A stretch of DNA of 64,000 nt from Bacillus tuaregi (GCF_900104575.1 NZ_LT629731.1:1781051-1845050); one strand, 5' to 3'; positions 1 through 8,170 are shown, numbered from the stretch's first letter. Notes: generated from the sequence alone by a model not told the origin. Numbers and translations: made by a program.

Positions 1-288
1 GAGGTGAATAACAGCTATGCAAATGCGGAGCTAACAGATTGTGCAACGGTAAAAAATCATCGTAAATTTGGGCTTATGAAATTTATCTTAGCTAAATTGG
101 AAGAGGCTTTAAAGGAACAAGGCATTTTCTGTGCCTATTCGATTGCTCGTGCGCAATCGTTCGGTATGAATGCTGCTCTACACCAGCTTGGCTATGCTTA
201 TCGAGGAAGATTAGTAAACAACTGCTACATCTTTAATCATTTAGAAAATATGAACATGTGGGTGAAGAATCTTTCTATGCCGTCTTAA
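1..288 (+). CDS. ablB: beta-lysine N6-acetyltransferase, C-terminal part (cut by window edge)
   Basis: The reading frame is open from the first base and ends at 286-288, so this is the 3' part of a longer gene. The visible 95 residues are the end of a GNAT acetyltransferase: NAELTDCAT, a basic helix region, then SFGMNAALHQLGYAYRGRL and NNCYI, which I recognise from AblB proteins. AblB acetylates beta-lysine made by lysine 2,3-aminomutase to give the compatible solute N-epsilon-acetyl-beta-lysine. The presence of ablA 1.6 kb downstream supports this. An internal GTG at position 4 is not the true start. The motif residues of the acetyl-CoA site lie largely outside the window, so family assignment is stronger than proof of activity. 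Confidence 0.85.
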   Translation, partial: EVNNSYANAELTDCATVKNHRKFGLMKFILAKLEEALKEQGIFCAYSIARAQSFGMNAALHQLGYAYRGRLVNNCYIFNHLENMNMWVKNLSMPS

Positions 289-386
289 TCACTGTCTAAT
301 CCATAACTGCGCTAAGTTTTCGGCATTCTGATGACAAATATTCGGCACCGGCTCATAGGATAGTAATATGAGAGGGGGGAGAAAGA

Positions 387-1781
387 TTGCATCAGGAAAA
401 CATGATTTCAAAGGAAATTCTTTCGGCCATATTACAGGGGATTGATGAAGGAATACATGCCGTTAATTTATCTGGCGAAACCATCTTTTATAACCCTATT
501 GCAGCAGCGCATGACGGACTTGTGGTTGAGGAAGTAATTGGAAAATCGATCTTGGAGGTTTTCCCTTCACTGACAAGGCATTCAAGCACATTGTTAAAGG
601 TCATTCTGACAAAAAAGCCGATATATAATCAAGTGCAGCGTTATGTCAATCTTCATGGGAAAAAGATTGAAACCATAAATACAACGCTGCCTATTTTTAT
701 CGATGGCGAGTTAGCGGGAGCTGTTGAAATCGCAAAGGATTATTCCCGTTTGAAAATGCTATCGGAAAAGCTGCTTGATTTGCAGCAAAGGATGCAGAAA
801 AGATATGGAAATAATGCTGGTTCGAAAGGGAGTACTGCTTATCAATTTTCGAGCCTAAAAAGTATCAATCCTGAGTTTATTAGCATGATAACGGGAGCGG
901 AAAGGCTAGCGAAATCGGATTCACCTATTCTGGTATATGGCGAAAGCGGTACCGGAAAGGAGCTTTTTGTCCATGGTGTTCATCACGCGTCAGTACGAGC
1001 ACAGGGACCTTTTATTGTTCAAAACTGTGCGGCAATCCCGGAAGCCTTACTTGAAAGCCTGCTGTTTGGGACATCAAGGGGAAGCTATACAGGAGCCGTT
1101 GAAAGAGCTGGCTTATTTGAATTGGCTGACGGTGGGACCTTGTTTCTTGACGAGCTTCATGCGATGCCAATTGAACTGCAGGCGAAGCTCCTTCGGGTGA
1201 TTGAGGATGGAATGATACGAAGAGTTGGCAGTACAAAATCCCACTATGTCAACGTCAGGGTGATAGCAGCAATGAATATCTCGCCTAATGAAGCACTGGA
1301 AGCGAGGATGCTGAGACCTGATTTATTTTATCGCTTAAACGTACTCATGTTCAGACTACCACCGCTACGGGAGCGAAGCGAGGATATCCCTTATTTAACA
1401 GATTATTTTCTTTCCCTCTATAATAAAAAGCTACAAAAGCAAATAACAGTAATCGATAAGCAGGTTCGACAGCTGTTTCTCTCCTATAGCTGGCCTGGAA
1501 ATGTACGTGAACTGAAGCATGCCGTAGAATATATGATGACGGTTTGTGAAGGGAACGCGCTGACTCTGGAGGAGCTGCCGATTATGTTAAAGAAAAATTG
1601 GCAGGTGACAGAAGAGCGGACGATGGAGCATCAGGTTTCCCTTCGAGAAAAGATTGACCAGTATGAAAGAAGCATGATTCATCAGGCTATGCTGCAGAGT
1701 GAAGGAAATATCCAAAAAGCGGCAAAGCTTCTCTGTATCCCACGTCAAACTCTGCAATATAAATTAAAAAAGCAGAATTGA
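387..1781 (+). CDS. sigma-54-dependent transcriptional activator, RocR-like (PAS-AAA+-Fis)
   Basis: A 464-residue bacterial enhancer-binding protein. Residues ~5-110 form a PAS-like sensor similar to B. subtilis RocR; ~165-395 are the AAA+ domain with Walker A GESGTGKE (~185-192), the sigma-54 contact loop as GSYTGA (~231-236) instead of GAFTGA, and Walker B GGTLFLDEL; ~438-461 are a Fis-type helix-turn-helix (GNIQKAAKLL). The TTG start at 387 is chosen because it follows the strong SD AGAGGGGGGAG; an ATG at 402 is the alternative. It sits between ablB and ablA, and a -24/-12 promoter lies directly before ablA, so it very probably activates the lysine aminomutase gene. The sensed ligand is unknown; lysine or an osmotic signal would be guesses. 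Confidence 0.9.
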   Translation: MHQENMISKEILSAILQGIDEGIHAVNLSGETIFYNPIAAAHDGLVVEEVIGKSILEVFPSLTRHSSTLLKVILTKKPIYNQVQRYVNLHGKKIETINTTLPIFIDGELAGAVEIAKDYSRLKMLSEKLLDLQQRMQKRYGNNAGSKGSTAYQFSSLKSINPEFISMITGAERLAKSDSPILVYGESGTGKELFVHGVHHASVRAQGPFIVQNCAAIPEALLESLLFGTSRGSYTGAVERAGLFELADGGTLFLDELHAMPIELQAKLLRVIEDGMIRRVGSTKSHYVNVRVIAAMNISPNEALEARMLRPDLFYRLNVLMFRLPPLRERSEDIPYLTDYFLSLYNKKLQKQITVIDKQVRQLFLSYSWPGNVRELKHAVEYMMTVCEGNALTLEELPIMLKKNWQVTEERTMEHQVSLREKIDQYERSMIHQAMLQSEGNIQKAAKLLCIPRQTLQYKLKKQN

Positions 1782-1863
1782 AAAGAGCCAAAAAATTGGC
1801 AGCTGCTAGAAGCAATTATTTTTAAACGGGCTAAATAGCTGGATTATCCCCTCCTTTTAGCAT

Positions 1864-1880
1864 TGGCATTAAACTTGCAT
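1864..1880 (+). promoter_or_regulatory. sigma-54 (-24/-12) promoter of ablA
   Basis: TTGGCAT-TAAAC-TTGCAT has the invariant GG (1865-1866) and GC (1877-1878) exactly ten bases apart, as required for SigL/RpoN promoters. It lies 53 bases before the ablA start and just after the gene of an enhancer-binding protein. Upstream, GCCAA-AAAA-TTGGC (1787-1800) and AATTG...CAATT (1794-1817) are inverted repeats that could be the activator site. Confidence 0.85.
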
Positions 1881-1932
1881 ATAAATAGTGTATGTCATGT
1901 TTATTGTGCAATAGCGATGAGGAGGAATCGAT

Positions 1933-3342
1933 TTGAAACCGTTCTTATATAAACCTAAACGACATTGGAAGGATATCGAGCTGTGGAAGGATGTCACCGA
2001 TGAGCAGTGGAATGATTGGCTATGGCAGCTAACGAACACGATTCGAACGTTGGAGGATTTAAAAAAAGTAATTCAGCTTACACCTGAAGAAGAAGAGGGC
2101 GTCCAGATATCCACGAAAACCATTCCGTTAAATATCACCCCATATTATGCTTCACTCATGAATCCCAATGATCATAGATGCCCTATCCGAATGCAATCAG
2201 TCCCCATTGAGAAGGAAATATACAAAACGAAATATGATTTAGAGGACCCTTTATACGAAGATGAGGATTCGCCGGTACCTGGGTTAACACATCGATATCC
2301 GGACCGTGTTCTGTTTCTCGTCACCAATCAATGCTCTATGTATTGCCGATATTGTACTCGGCGCCGCTTTTCGGGTCAGATAGGCATGGGTGTTCCGAAA
2401 AAGCAGCTAGATGCTGCGATTGAGTATATCCGCTCTACACCCGCTGTCCGTGATGTTCTCATTTCTGGCGGTGACGGTCTTTTAATCAACGACCAAATAT
2501 TAGAGTATATCTTAAAAAATCTCCGTGGTATTGAGCATGTCGAAATCATTCGAATCGGTACAAGAGCACCGGTAGTATTTCCGCAGCGAATTACAGAAAA
2601 TTTATGTCAAATCCTAAAAAAATATCATCCCGTTTGGTTAAATACACATTTTAATACGTCGATAGAAATTACCGAGGACTCGAAAAAAGCCTGTGAAATG
2701 CTAGCAAATGCAGGCGTGCCGGTTGGAAATCAATCGGTTATCTTAGCCGGAATTAATGACAGTGTGCCGATTATGAAAAAATTAATGCATGATCTCGTAA
2801 AAATCCGGGTGAGACCTTATTATATTTACCAATGTGATTTATCTGAAGGAATTAGTCATTTTCGTGCACCGGTTTCAAAGGGTCTTGAAATTATTGAAGG
2901 GTTGCGGGGACACACTAGCGGGTATGCGGTGCCGGCCTTCGTCGTAGATGCTCCTGGCGGGGGCGGTAAGATTACCTTGCAGCCGAATTATCTTATTTCG
3001 CAGAGTGCAGATAAAATAGTACTACGAAATTATGAAGGGGTTATCACAACCTATCCCGAACCAGAAAATTATATACCAGGCCGTGCAGAAGCTTATTTTA
3101 AGGAGACCTATCCAGAAATGGAGGAGAAACGTTCCAATACAGGAATTTCTTCACTATTGAACGATACTCAGTTTAATTTGATACCAGAGGGTCTAAACCG
3201 TATCAATCGAAGGAAGGAGTATGCAGAGAATCCGCGGCATCAAACCTTAAAGGATAAGCGGGAAAAGCGTGATGAATTAAAAGAGAAAAAGTTTCAAGCC
3301 CAACAAAAAAAGAGCACACCGAAAGTGAAGGAGGATGAGTAG
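1933..3342 (+). CDS. ablA: L-lysine 2,3-aminomutase
   Basis: A radical-SAM, PLP-dependent enzyme of 469 residues that converts L-lysine to beta-lysine (also called KamA; B. subtilis yodO). The cluster motif CSMYCRYC gives Cys ~134, 138 and 141, followed by TRRRF as in lysine aminomutases; the GGGGK segment near residue 343 carries the likely PLP lysine. The C-terminus (~400-469) is Lys/Glu-rich. TTG at 1933 is used because it follows GGAGGAATCGAT at the right distance. The gene is preceded by a sigma-54 promoter and followed by yokU with overlap. With AblB it makes N-epsilon-acetyl-beta-lysine, an osmolyte; a catabolic role for lysine is the alternative. Confidence 0.95.
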   Translation: MKPFLYKPKRHWKDIELWKDVTDEQWNDWLWQLTNTIRTLEDLKKVIQLTPEEEEGVQISTKTIPLNITPYYASLMNPNDHRCPIRMQSVPIEKEIYKTKYDLEDPLYEDEDSPVPGLTHRYPDRVLFLVTNQCSMYCRYCTRRRFSGQIGMGVPKKQLDAAIEYIRSTPAVRDVLISGGDGLLINDQILEYILKNLRGIEHVEIIRIGTRAPVVFPQRITENLCQILKKYHPVWLNTHFNTSIEITEDSKKACEMLANAGVPVGNQSVILAGINDSVPIMKKLMHDLVKIRVRPYYIYQCDLSEGISHFRAPVSKGLEIIEGLRGHTSGYAVPAFVVDAPGGGGKITLQPNYLISQSADKIVLRNYEGVITTYPEPENYIPGRAEAYFKETYPEMEEKRSNTGISSLLNDTQFNLIPEGLNRINRRKEYAENPRHQTLKDKREKRDELKEKKFQAQQKKSTPKVKEDE

Positions 3343-3343
3343 C

Positions 3344-3619
3344 ATGGAAATTTGTCCATGGTGTGAGGTGGGGAAGCTTTCATCGGTAACGGATACCGTG
3401 TATTGGGAATTACCAGATGGAACAAGGGCTGTTGAAATCAATGAAACACCATCCTTTTATTGTGATAATTGTCGTGCGTTATTTCAAAGCGATGAGCTTG
3501 TTAAGCAAATTGAAGACCAGTTATTTTTAATTGATACAAAACAACTTGGTAAGCAGACGACGTATGATGAATTAATGAATATGAAAAGACTATTGAAACG
3601 CAATTATTTTGATTTTTGA
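3344..3619 (+). CDS. yokU: YokU family zinc-finger protein
   Basis: A 91-residue protein with two zinc-binding pairs, CPWC near the N-terminus and CDNC about 40 residues later, in the YgiT-like zinc-finger arrangement. The start is set at ATG 3344 because the SD AAGGAGG (3328-3334) ends directly at the earlier ATG 3335 and is correctly spaced only for 3344. The ribosome-binding site lies inside the end of ablA, so the two genes are translationally close. In B. subtilis yokU also neighbours kamA. The function is unknown; a DNA-binding or regulatory role is only suggested by the zinc finger. Confidence 0.85.
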   Translation: MEICPWCEVGKLSSVTDTVYWELPDGTRAVEINETPSFYCDNCRALFQSDELVKQIEDQLFLIDTKQLGKQTTYDELMNMKRLLKRNYFDF

Positions 3620-3634
3620 CAAGGATGAAATCGG

Positions 3635-3665
3635 GAAGGCTGAGTTTTAACGGCCTTCTTTTTTG
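3635..3665 (+). terminator. rho-independent terminator after yokU
   Basis: GAAGGC (3635-3640) pairs with GCCTTC (3653-3658) and is followed by a run of T. It closes the ablA-yokU unit. Confidence 0.8.
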
Positions 3666-3805
3666 TGTTCTCTAGCTCTGTTTAAGCATTCATTACTTTT
3701 TCGAAAAGAGTTGTTCACATAATTTTCATACTTTTTTCACAAAGGTTATTCTTTCCATCTCTATAATATAAAAGGGATTGTTTTTTGAAAATGGGAGGAA
3801 TAAGA

Positions 3806-3997
3806 ATGAAATTGGTCTTAATGCTATTACTTGCCTTGGCAATGTTTGTGTTATTTTTTTGCGGATATTATACAGGGGTCATTAAAGAAAAGTATGGGAA
3901 AAGCTGGCTTCAAGCGGTTCCAGTTACAGTTGCGATCTTAATGTTTAATGTGATTTGGGCATTGACTGAATTGGCAAAGACCGACAGATGGCAATAA
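3806..3997 (+). CDS. small membrane protein, unknown
   Basis: A 63-residue protein with two likely membrane segments: MKLVLMLLLALAMFVLFF at the start and AVPVTVAILMFNVIWAL near the end, joined by a short charged loop (KEKYGKSW). ATG 3806 follows GGGAGGAATAAGA, a good SD; a TTG at 3785 in frame lacks one. It is a single-gene unit between two terminators, with a TATAAT-like element at about 3762-3770. I do not recognise the family and assign no function. Confidence 0.7.
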   Translation: MKLVLMLLLALAMFVLFFCGYYTGVIKEKYGKSWLQAVPVTVAILMFNVIWALTELAKTDRWQ

Positions 3998-4013
3998 TGA
4001 TAGGAAAGTGATT

Positions 4014-4041
4014 CAGCCCGGGGAAATCCTCGGGCTGTTTT
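4014..4041 (+). terminator. rho-independent terminator
   Basis: CAGCCCG (4014-4020) pairs with CGGGCTG (4031-4037) and is followed by TTTTAT. Confidence 0.85.
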
Positions 4042-4130
4042 ATGTAGCTTTTTTTTGCAAACTAGTGGACGAATTACAGTGTTTTCCTTTATAGTAGGAA
4101 CAATCAAGTTTTATGTAAGGGGAGTAATTG

Positions 4131-4358
4131 ATGATGGCCAAATCGTTTTATCATTTTTTGATGAAATATCGTCATCCTGAGCCGAAGGATGACATTAGCT
4201 TATTTGCAAACCATGCCTATCGAGACCATAGTTTTCCGAAGACATATACAAATTATGATCAATTAAGTTCCTACCTCGAATTAAATGGTTCTTATTTGAA
4301 AAGTATGAGAGTGTTTGATGAAGCCTGGGAGCTATATTTATTCCATGAATATGAGTGA
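4131..4358 (+). CDS. yozE: YozE family protein (UPF0346)
   Basis: A 75-residue conserved Firmicutes protein; SFYHFLMKYRHPEPKD at the start and SYLELNGSYLKSM...FDEAWELYLFHEYE at the end match my memory of YozE/UPF0346, a small SAM-like helical fold of unknown role. Three starts are packed together (TTG 4128, ATG 4131, ATG 4134); 4131 gives the best spacing to AAGGGGA (4118-4124). It lies in the conserved yod-type gene block, followed by yodN. Confidence 0.9.
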   Translation: MMAKSFYHFLMKYRHPEPKDDISLFANHAYRDHSFPKTYTNYDQLSSYLELNGSYLKSMRVFDEAWELYLFHEYE

Positions 4359-4469
4359 AGCTGTACCTTTTGAGTGAAATTAAGTGTTTATGATTATTTC
4401 CATATCGACTGCTCATGCATATACTATGTTAACTACCTTAAACGGCTTGACCATGAGGAGAGGGATGAT

Positions 4470-5150
4470 ATGGGAAGAAGAAGAAAATCGAAATATCAAA
4501 TTGGCGACACTGTCGTGATTACACTATACGGTACGGTTGGCAAAGTGACAAAAGTTCAATGGCTAGATGATACTTATGTTTATGAGGTTAATAAGAGCGA
4601 AGAATTGTATAAAGAAACAAGTCTGCAATTGTTAGAAGAATATGATGGTGAAATATATGAAAAAGAACATATTGACATTGAATATAAATTTTTTATTGGT
4701 GATATTGTTCAAGTAAAGGGTCAAGGATATGACCTCTATAAGGTGGTTGGTTTCCGAACGGAAATATGGCGTTATAAGGAAAGCTCTTGGGAAGACATTA
4801 TCTATGAATTGGCACGTATTAATGATGGAGAATGGCTTGAAGCCAGTGAATCAGATTTAACATTGCTGGCAGATGAAGAGAACGCAGAGGCATTTCTACA
4901 GAAGCTAGGTCTCTTATACTTCATCAAAAACCAGAATGGGCAGCCCGTCAAAGAAATAGCCTTTTCCCTTGAAAATAAGGAAGCCCCAGTCGAAGATAAA
5001 CGAATGGAACAAATCAACCGCTTACTTGATATCTATAATGACTATCGTTTTCTATATGAATGGTTTAAGGATGAAGAATATCGTCAAATCATGCGGGCGG
5101 CGATTCTTGAATTGAAAAAATTAACAATGGATGATAAGAAACCATCTTAA
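4470..5150 (+). CDS. yodN: YodN-like protein of unknown function
   Basis: 226 residues with a basic start (GRRRKSKYQ), two short beta-rich KOW-like or SH3-like stretches (QIGDTVVITLYGTVGKV at ~10-26 and FIGDIVQVKGQGYDLYKVV at ~70-90) and a helical, acidic C-terminal third. ATG 4470 is preceded by GAGGAGAGGG and gives a compact N-terminus; an in-frame ATG at 4374 would add 32 non-conserved-looking residues. The symbol rests on synteny with B. subtilis (kamA-yokU-yozE-yodN-yozD-yodL-deoD) more than on motifs. Function unknown; the beta modules could bind nucleic acid, but that is inference. Confidence 0.8.
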   Translation: MGRRRKSKYQIGDTVVITLYGTVGKVTKVQWLDDTYVYEVNKSEELYKETSLQLLEEYDGEIYEKEHIDIEYKFFIGDIVQVKGQGYDLYKVVGFRTEIWRYKESSWEDIIYELARINDGEWLEASESDLTLLADEENAEAFLQKLGLLYFIKNQNGQPVKEIAFSLENKEAPVEDKRMEQINRLLDIYNDYRFLYEWFKDEEYRQIMRAAILELKKLTMDDKKPS

Positions 5151-5166
5151 TTGACTTATATATCGC

Positions 5167-5337
5167 TTACGGAAGCTTACCAAATGATATCAGCACATAA
5201 ATAAGAAAAGGGATACCTAGCAACATGGTCAGCTGGAAGCTTGTTTGTAAAACCCGGTTGAAAATTGTAAGCGTCATACTTTCTTCATTATTCACATCTG
5301 CCTTTATGAACTCAATCATTTGGGTAATCTTCACCAT
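5167..5337 (-). CDS. small single-pass membrane protein, unknown
   Basis: A 56-residue minus-strand gene. The start ATG at 5337 is preceded, on the minus strand, by AGAGGGGGAAT, a strong SD. The N-terminal half is soluble and mixed-charge (VKITQMIEFIKADVNNEES), the C-terminal half has one membrane helix (LTMLLGIPFLIYVLISFG) and ends LP. It runs against yodN and its stop is 17 bases from the yodN stop. An overlapping plus-strand frame at 5225-5419 lacks an SD. The family is not recognised. Confidence 0.65.
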   Translation of the reverse strand: MVKITQMIEFIKADVNNEESMTLTIFNRVLQTSFQLTMLLGIPFLIYVLISFGKLP

Positions 5338-5482
5338 TATTCCCCCTCTTATACTTTTTCCTGTACTTCAAATGTATGCTTGTCATACAGAAAAATGCTT
5401 TTCAATTTTTATGAAATAAAAATCCTTTTTCGGTCTATCTAGATTTATAGGCTCATATATTTTTTATAAAGGGGGCGACGCT

Positions 5483-5656
5483 GTGAAAGAAATTGAGGTC
5501 ATAATAGATACCGATGAAATTGCTGAGTTTTTCTATCAGGAGTTATTAAAAAGAGGCTATGTTCCTTCAGAAGAAGAATTAGATGACCTCGCTGATATCA
5601 CTTTTGACTATCTCATAGAAAAATGCATTATAGATGAAGAAATTAATGAAGAATAA
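5483..5656 (+). CDS. yozD: YozD family protein
   Basis: A 57-residue acidic protein starting with GTG at 5483 after GGGGGCGACGCT. The sequence KEIEVIIDTDEIAEFFY...LLKRGYVPSEEELDDLADI...YLIEKCIIDEE matches what I remember of B. subtilis YozD, which also lies between yodN and yodM/yodL. The role is unknown. The gene is below the usual length cut-off for annotation, but its SD, start and synteny are good. Confidence 0.85.
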   Translation: MKEIEVIIDTDEIAEFFYQELLKRGYVPSEEELDDLADITFDYLIEKCIIDEEINEE

Positions 5657-5749
5657 ATCTGATGATGAATGAAACCGAAAAGAACCGAATCGATGTTAAC
5701 CGGTGCTTTTAATAGGTTTTTTGAATAAGTTGAATAAAGAGAAAGGACA

Positions 5750-5785
5750 AAAATGACGAGCATTTGTTTCGTCATTTTTGTTCTT
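5750..5785 (+). terminator. rho-independent terminator after yozD
   Basis: AAAATGACGA (5750-5759) pairs with TCGTCATTTT (5769-5778), followed by TGTTCTTTTTT. Confidence 0.75.
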
Positions 5786-5859
5786 TTTTCTGAAATCATT
5801 GAAACCTATTGGCTAGCTGTAACGTATAGAAGGCAGAGGATTTCAAGGGAGGAACCATT

Positions 5860-6042
5860 ATGTTAAAAAAATTATTAAGGTCCATCTTAAATCAATCATC
5901 ACACCACCGTAAATACAACAGTTCCAGTCATGCCTTTCGGCGTCATAGTCATCGCCACCACTCACATAGGGGACATGGATATTATAAAAAGAGTCGAAAA
6001 AGCAGTTTTTTCTCAAGTATGAGCGGATTTTTCAGCAGTTAA
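5860..6042 (+). CDS. small basic His/Ser-rich protein
   Basis: A 60-residue protein: an N-terminal MLKKLLRSILNQ helix, a centre packed with His, Arg and Ser (FRRHSHRHHSHRGHGYYKK) and a Ser/Phe-rich tail (SSFFSSMSGFFSS). ATG 5860 has the SD GGGAGGAACCATT. It lies 40 bases before a protein kinase gene, so the two are probably co-transcribed; the many Ser residues make it a possible substrate, but this is only inferred from proximity. It could alternatively bind metal or nucleic acid through the His/Arg cluster, or be a spore component. Family not recognised. Confidence 0.7.
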   Translation: MLKKLLRSILNQSSHHRKYNSSSHAFRRHSHRHHSHRGHGYYKKSRKSSFFSSMSGFFSS

Positions 6043-6082
6043 TGATTGACCAAGAGTTACTGACAAAAAGGGAATATAATCC

Positions 6083-6871
6083 ATGTTAAGAGGTGCTTTA
6101 CTATTTACGGTAAATGTTCTTGAAAAAAAATTACCTAATGGGATGGTTATTAATTCTCGTTATAAAGTTAAAGATTTTCTTGGCAGGGGGAGCTATGGAA
6201 GCAGTTATCTTGTTTATGACACACAAGAAAAGTCACAAGTCGTATTAAAGTTATTACGAGTGCATAGACGATGGAAAAAATCAGGTAGATTAGCTTTCGA
6301 GCATGAGCAGGAGCTACTGAAGGAAATCAATCACCCATACTTTCCTAAATTTTTCGAAAAGGGTGAATATAACAGCAAGCCTTATTTTACAATGGAGTAT
6401 GTGAATGGCAAAACCTTTGAGGAATTGATATTTGAGGAAGGTAAAGTCTATGGTGAAAAGGAAGCATTTCAAATCGGTTTAGAACTACTGAAAATGATGG
6501 AATGGCTCCATGACAATGGAATTATTCATCGTGATATTCGAATTCCAAACGTCATGCTTTGTGAAAATCGTTTACGACTGATAGATTTTGGCCTTGCACG
6601 GAGGTTTGAGAAGAAAAAGCTTGGTCCTTTTTCTCTCAATCAGATCAAGAGGATTTTATCTCCAATTAGTGATTTTTATGCTCTTGGTCATTTTTTATTA
6701 TTTCTATTATATTCATCCTATGAAGTGAAGGAAAATGAACAGGAAAGAAGCTGGGAGGATGAGCTGGACATATCTATTCAAGCAAAAGGTATTATCCGAA
6801 AATTATTAGCCATCGATGAACCCTATCAATCCTGTCAAGAAATTGCCCAAGACGTTATGCAATTGACGTAG
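6083..6871 (+). CDS. small serine/threonine protein kinase
   Basis: A 262-residue cytosolic protein kinase domain with no membrane segment or PASTA repeats. Visible elements: Gly-rich loop GRGSYGSSYLVYD (~35-47), ATP-anchoring Lys in VVLKLLRV (~57), Glu in the C-helix (HEQELLKEI), catalytic loop HRDIRIPN (~150) and DFG in LIDFGLAR. The catalytic-loop Lys that normally follows HRD by two residues is Arg here, which can lower activity. The domain ends near the family minimum, so it is a stand-alone kinase. SD AAGGGAA precedes ATG 6083. It follows the His/Ser-rich gene and precedes spo0M, suggesting a sporulation or stress link. Confidence 0.9.
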   Translation: MLRGALLFTVNVLEKKLPNGMVINSRYKVKDFLGRGSYGSSYLVYDTQEKSQVVLKLLRVHRRWKKSGRLAFEHEQELLKEINHPYFPKFFEKGEYNSKPYFTMEYVNGKTFEELIFEEGKVYGEKEAFQIGLELLKMMEWLHDNGIIHRDIRIPNVMLCENRLRLIDFGLARRFEKKKLGPFSLNQIKRILSPISDFYALGHFLLFLLYSSYEVKENEQERSWEDELDISIQAKGIIRKLLAIDEPYQSCQEIAQDVMQLT

Positions 6872-6922
6872 ACTTAAAAAACAAAGCGTTTTATGTTGCT
6901 GAGCATAAGGGAGGAATTGAAT

Positions 6923-7693
6923 ATGTCTTTTTTTAATAAGGTGCTAGCGAGTGTTGGAATTGGAGCGGCATCAGTTGATACAAAGCTTGAAAAGGATCGG
7001 GTTTATCCTGGTGAAGAGATTAAAGGGGTGGTTGAAATTCGCGGCGGCAATGTTGAGCAGCAAATTGATGATATTTATCTGTCTGTTAACACCCAATATA
7101 TTAAGGAATCAGACGATAAAAAGTACTATGCTACAGCAACCATTGAGCGGATTCGCTTAGCCTCCGGTTTTACTGTTGCCGCTAAGGAAACAAGGGCCAT
7201 TCCATTTTCCTTTCATCTGCCCATTGAAACACCTGTTTCAATGGGCAAAGCGAAGATATGGGTAGCAACTGGACTTGATATTAAAAATGCAGTGGACCCT
7301 TCTGATAAAGATTATTTGAATGTTAAGCCAAGTGCACTATTAGATGGTGTGTTAAATAGTATTACATCATTAGGCTTTCGTTTACGTGAGGTAGAATGTG
7401 AACAAGCCCCTTATCATTTACGTGGAAAACAGCCATTTGTACAGGAGTTTGAGTTTGTTCCAACCTCTGGGCCATTCCGCGGACGTTTAGATGAGCTTGA
7501 GCTCGTCTTTCTTCCTACATCCCATAATACAGTTGATTTGTATTTCCAAGTAGACCGAAAAGCACGTGGATTAGGCGGTTTTCTAGCTGAAGCGTTAGAA
7601 ATGGATGAAACGAATGTCCGCTTGTCCATTACGACAAGTGATTTAGCAACCTTACCGCAGAGCTTACGGTCTCTTTTAGAAAAATATTCATAA
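6923..7693 (+). CDS. spo0M: sporulation control protein Spo0M
   Basis: 256 residues of the Spo0M/arrestin-like family: MSFFNKVLASVGIGAA, then DTKLEKDRVYPGEEIKGVVEIRGG, characteristic of the beta-sandwich N-terminal lobe, and a second lobe with GPFRGRLDELELVF. In B. subtilis Spo0M affects early sporulation and cell division by an unclear mechanism. ATG 6923 follows AAGGGAGGAATTGAAT; an in-frame upstream ATG at 6893 lies before the SD and was rejected. No membrane segment. A terminator follows directly. Confidence 0.93.
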   Translation: MSFFNKVLASVGIGAASVDTKLEKDRVYPGEEIKGVVEIRGGNVEQQIDDIYLSVNTQYIKESDDKKYYATATIERIRLASGFTVAAKETRAIPFSFHLPIETPVSMGKAKIWVATGLDIKNAVDPSDKDYLNVKPSALLDGVLNSITSLGFRLREVECEQAPYHLRGKQPFVQEFEFVPTSGPFRGRLDELELVFLPTSHNTVDLYFQVDRKARGLGGFLAEALEMDETNVRLSITTSDLATLPQSLRSLLEKYS

Positions 7694-7700
7694 TAAGGTA

Positions 7701-7735
7701 AAAAGGATGGTCGATGAAGATCATCCTTTTTATCG
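7701..7735 (+). terminator. rho-independent terminator after spo0M
   Basis: AAAAGGATG (7701-7709) pairs with CATCCTTTT (7722-7730), followed by TATC. Confidence 0.8.
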
Positions 7736-7860
7736 GTAATTGAAAAAATAACCAATCGACAAAAATAGAAGAAATTCCTCAAAGGAATCGACAAGGCTTT
7801 TCGCTAATATCTATAGTTAAAAAATATATGGATATTTTGAAAAGCTTGGGGGTAGGCAAA

Positions 7861-8169
7861 ATGTTGCTGGAATTATTGCGAACAAGAAAAAAAGAGTACG
7901 ATGTAACGATTTTTCAAACACCCATATTTAGGCAAAAAAAAGGCTATCAGCAGGTATATAGACTTCAAATTGAAGGAGCAACTCATAGTGAATGTTTAGA
8001 GGAAGTGTTCTCTCGATTTAATATAACTGACCGCATTCCAGCTGATTTTGAAGGCCGATTCATTGGTACAGGAGACATCTGTTTTATTGATGAGGGTAGA
8101 AGAGGTCAATTCTATTATCAATTAAAGCCGGGCGGCTGGGTAGAGGTCAATCGCATCCACGTTTGCTAA
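7861..8169 (+). CDS. yodL: YodL family protein
   Basis: 102 residues: RKKEYDVTIFQTPIF, QKKGYQQVYRLQIEG, RFNITDRIPADFEGRF, GTGDICFIDEGRRGQFYYQL and PGGWVEVNRIHV match the YodL family that in B. subtilis lies next to deoD. ATG 7861 is preceded by GGGGGTAGGCAAA; an in-frame ATG at 7828 has no SD. B. subtilis YodL has been linked to cell-shape control through MreB, which is family knowledge and not visible here. It is followed by a perfect hairpin shared with the converging small gene. Confidence 0.9.
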   Translation: MLLELLRTRKKEYDVTIFQTPIFRQKKGYQQVYRLQIEGATHSECLEEVFSRFNITDRIPADFEGRFIGTGDICFIDEGRRGQFYYQLKPGGWVEVNRIHVC

Positions 8170-8170
8170 T

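Noticed and set aside
5225-5419. Plus-strand membrane-like frame
   Set aside because: No SD; it overlaps the better-supported minus-strand gene 5167-5337, which has a strong SD.
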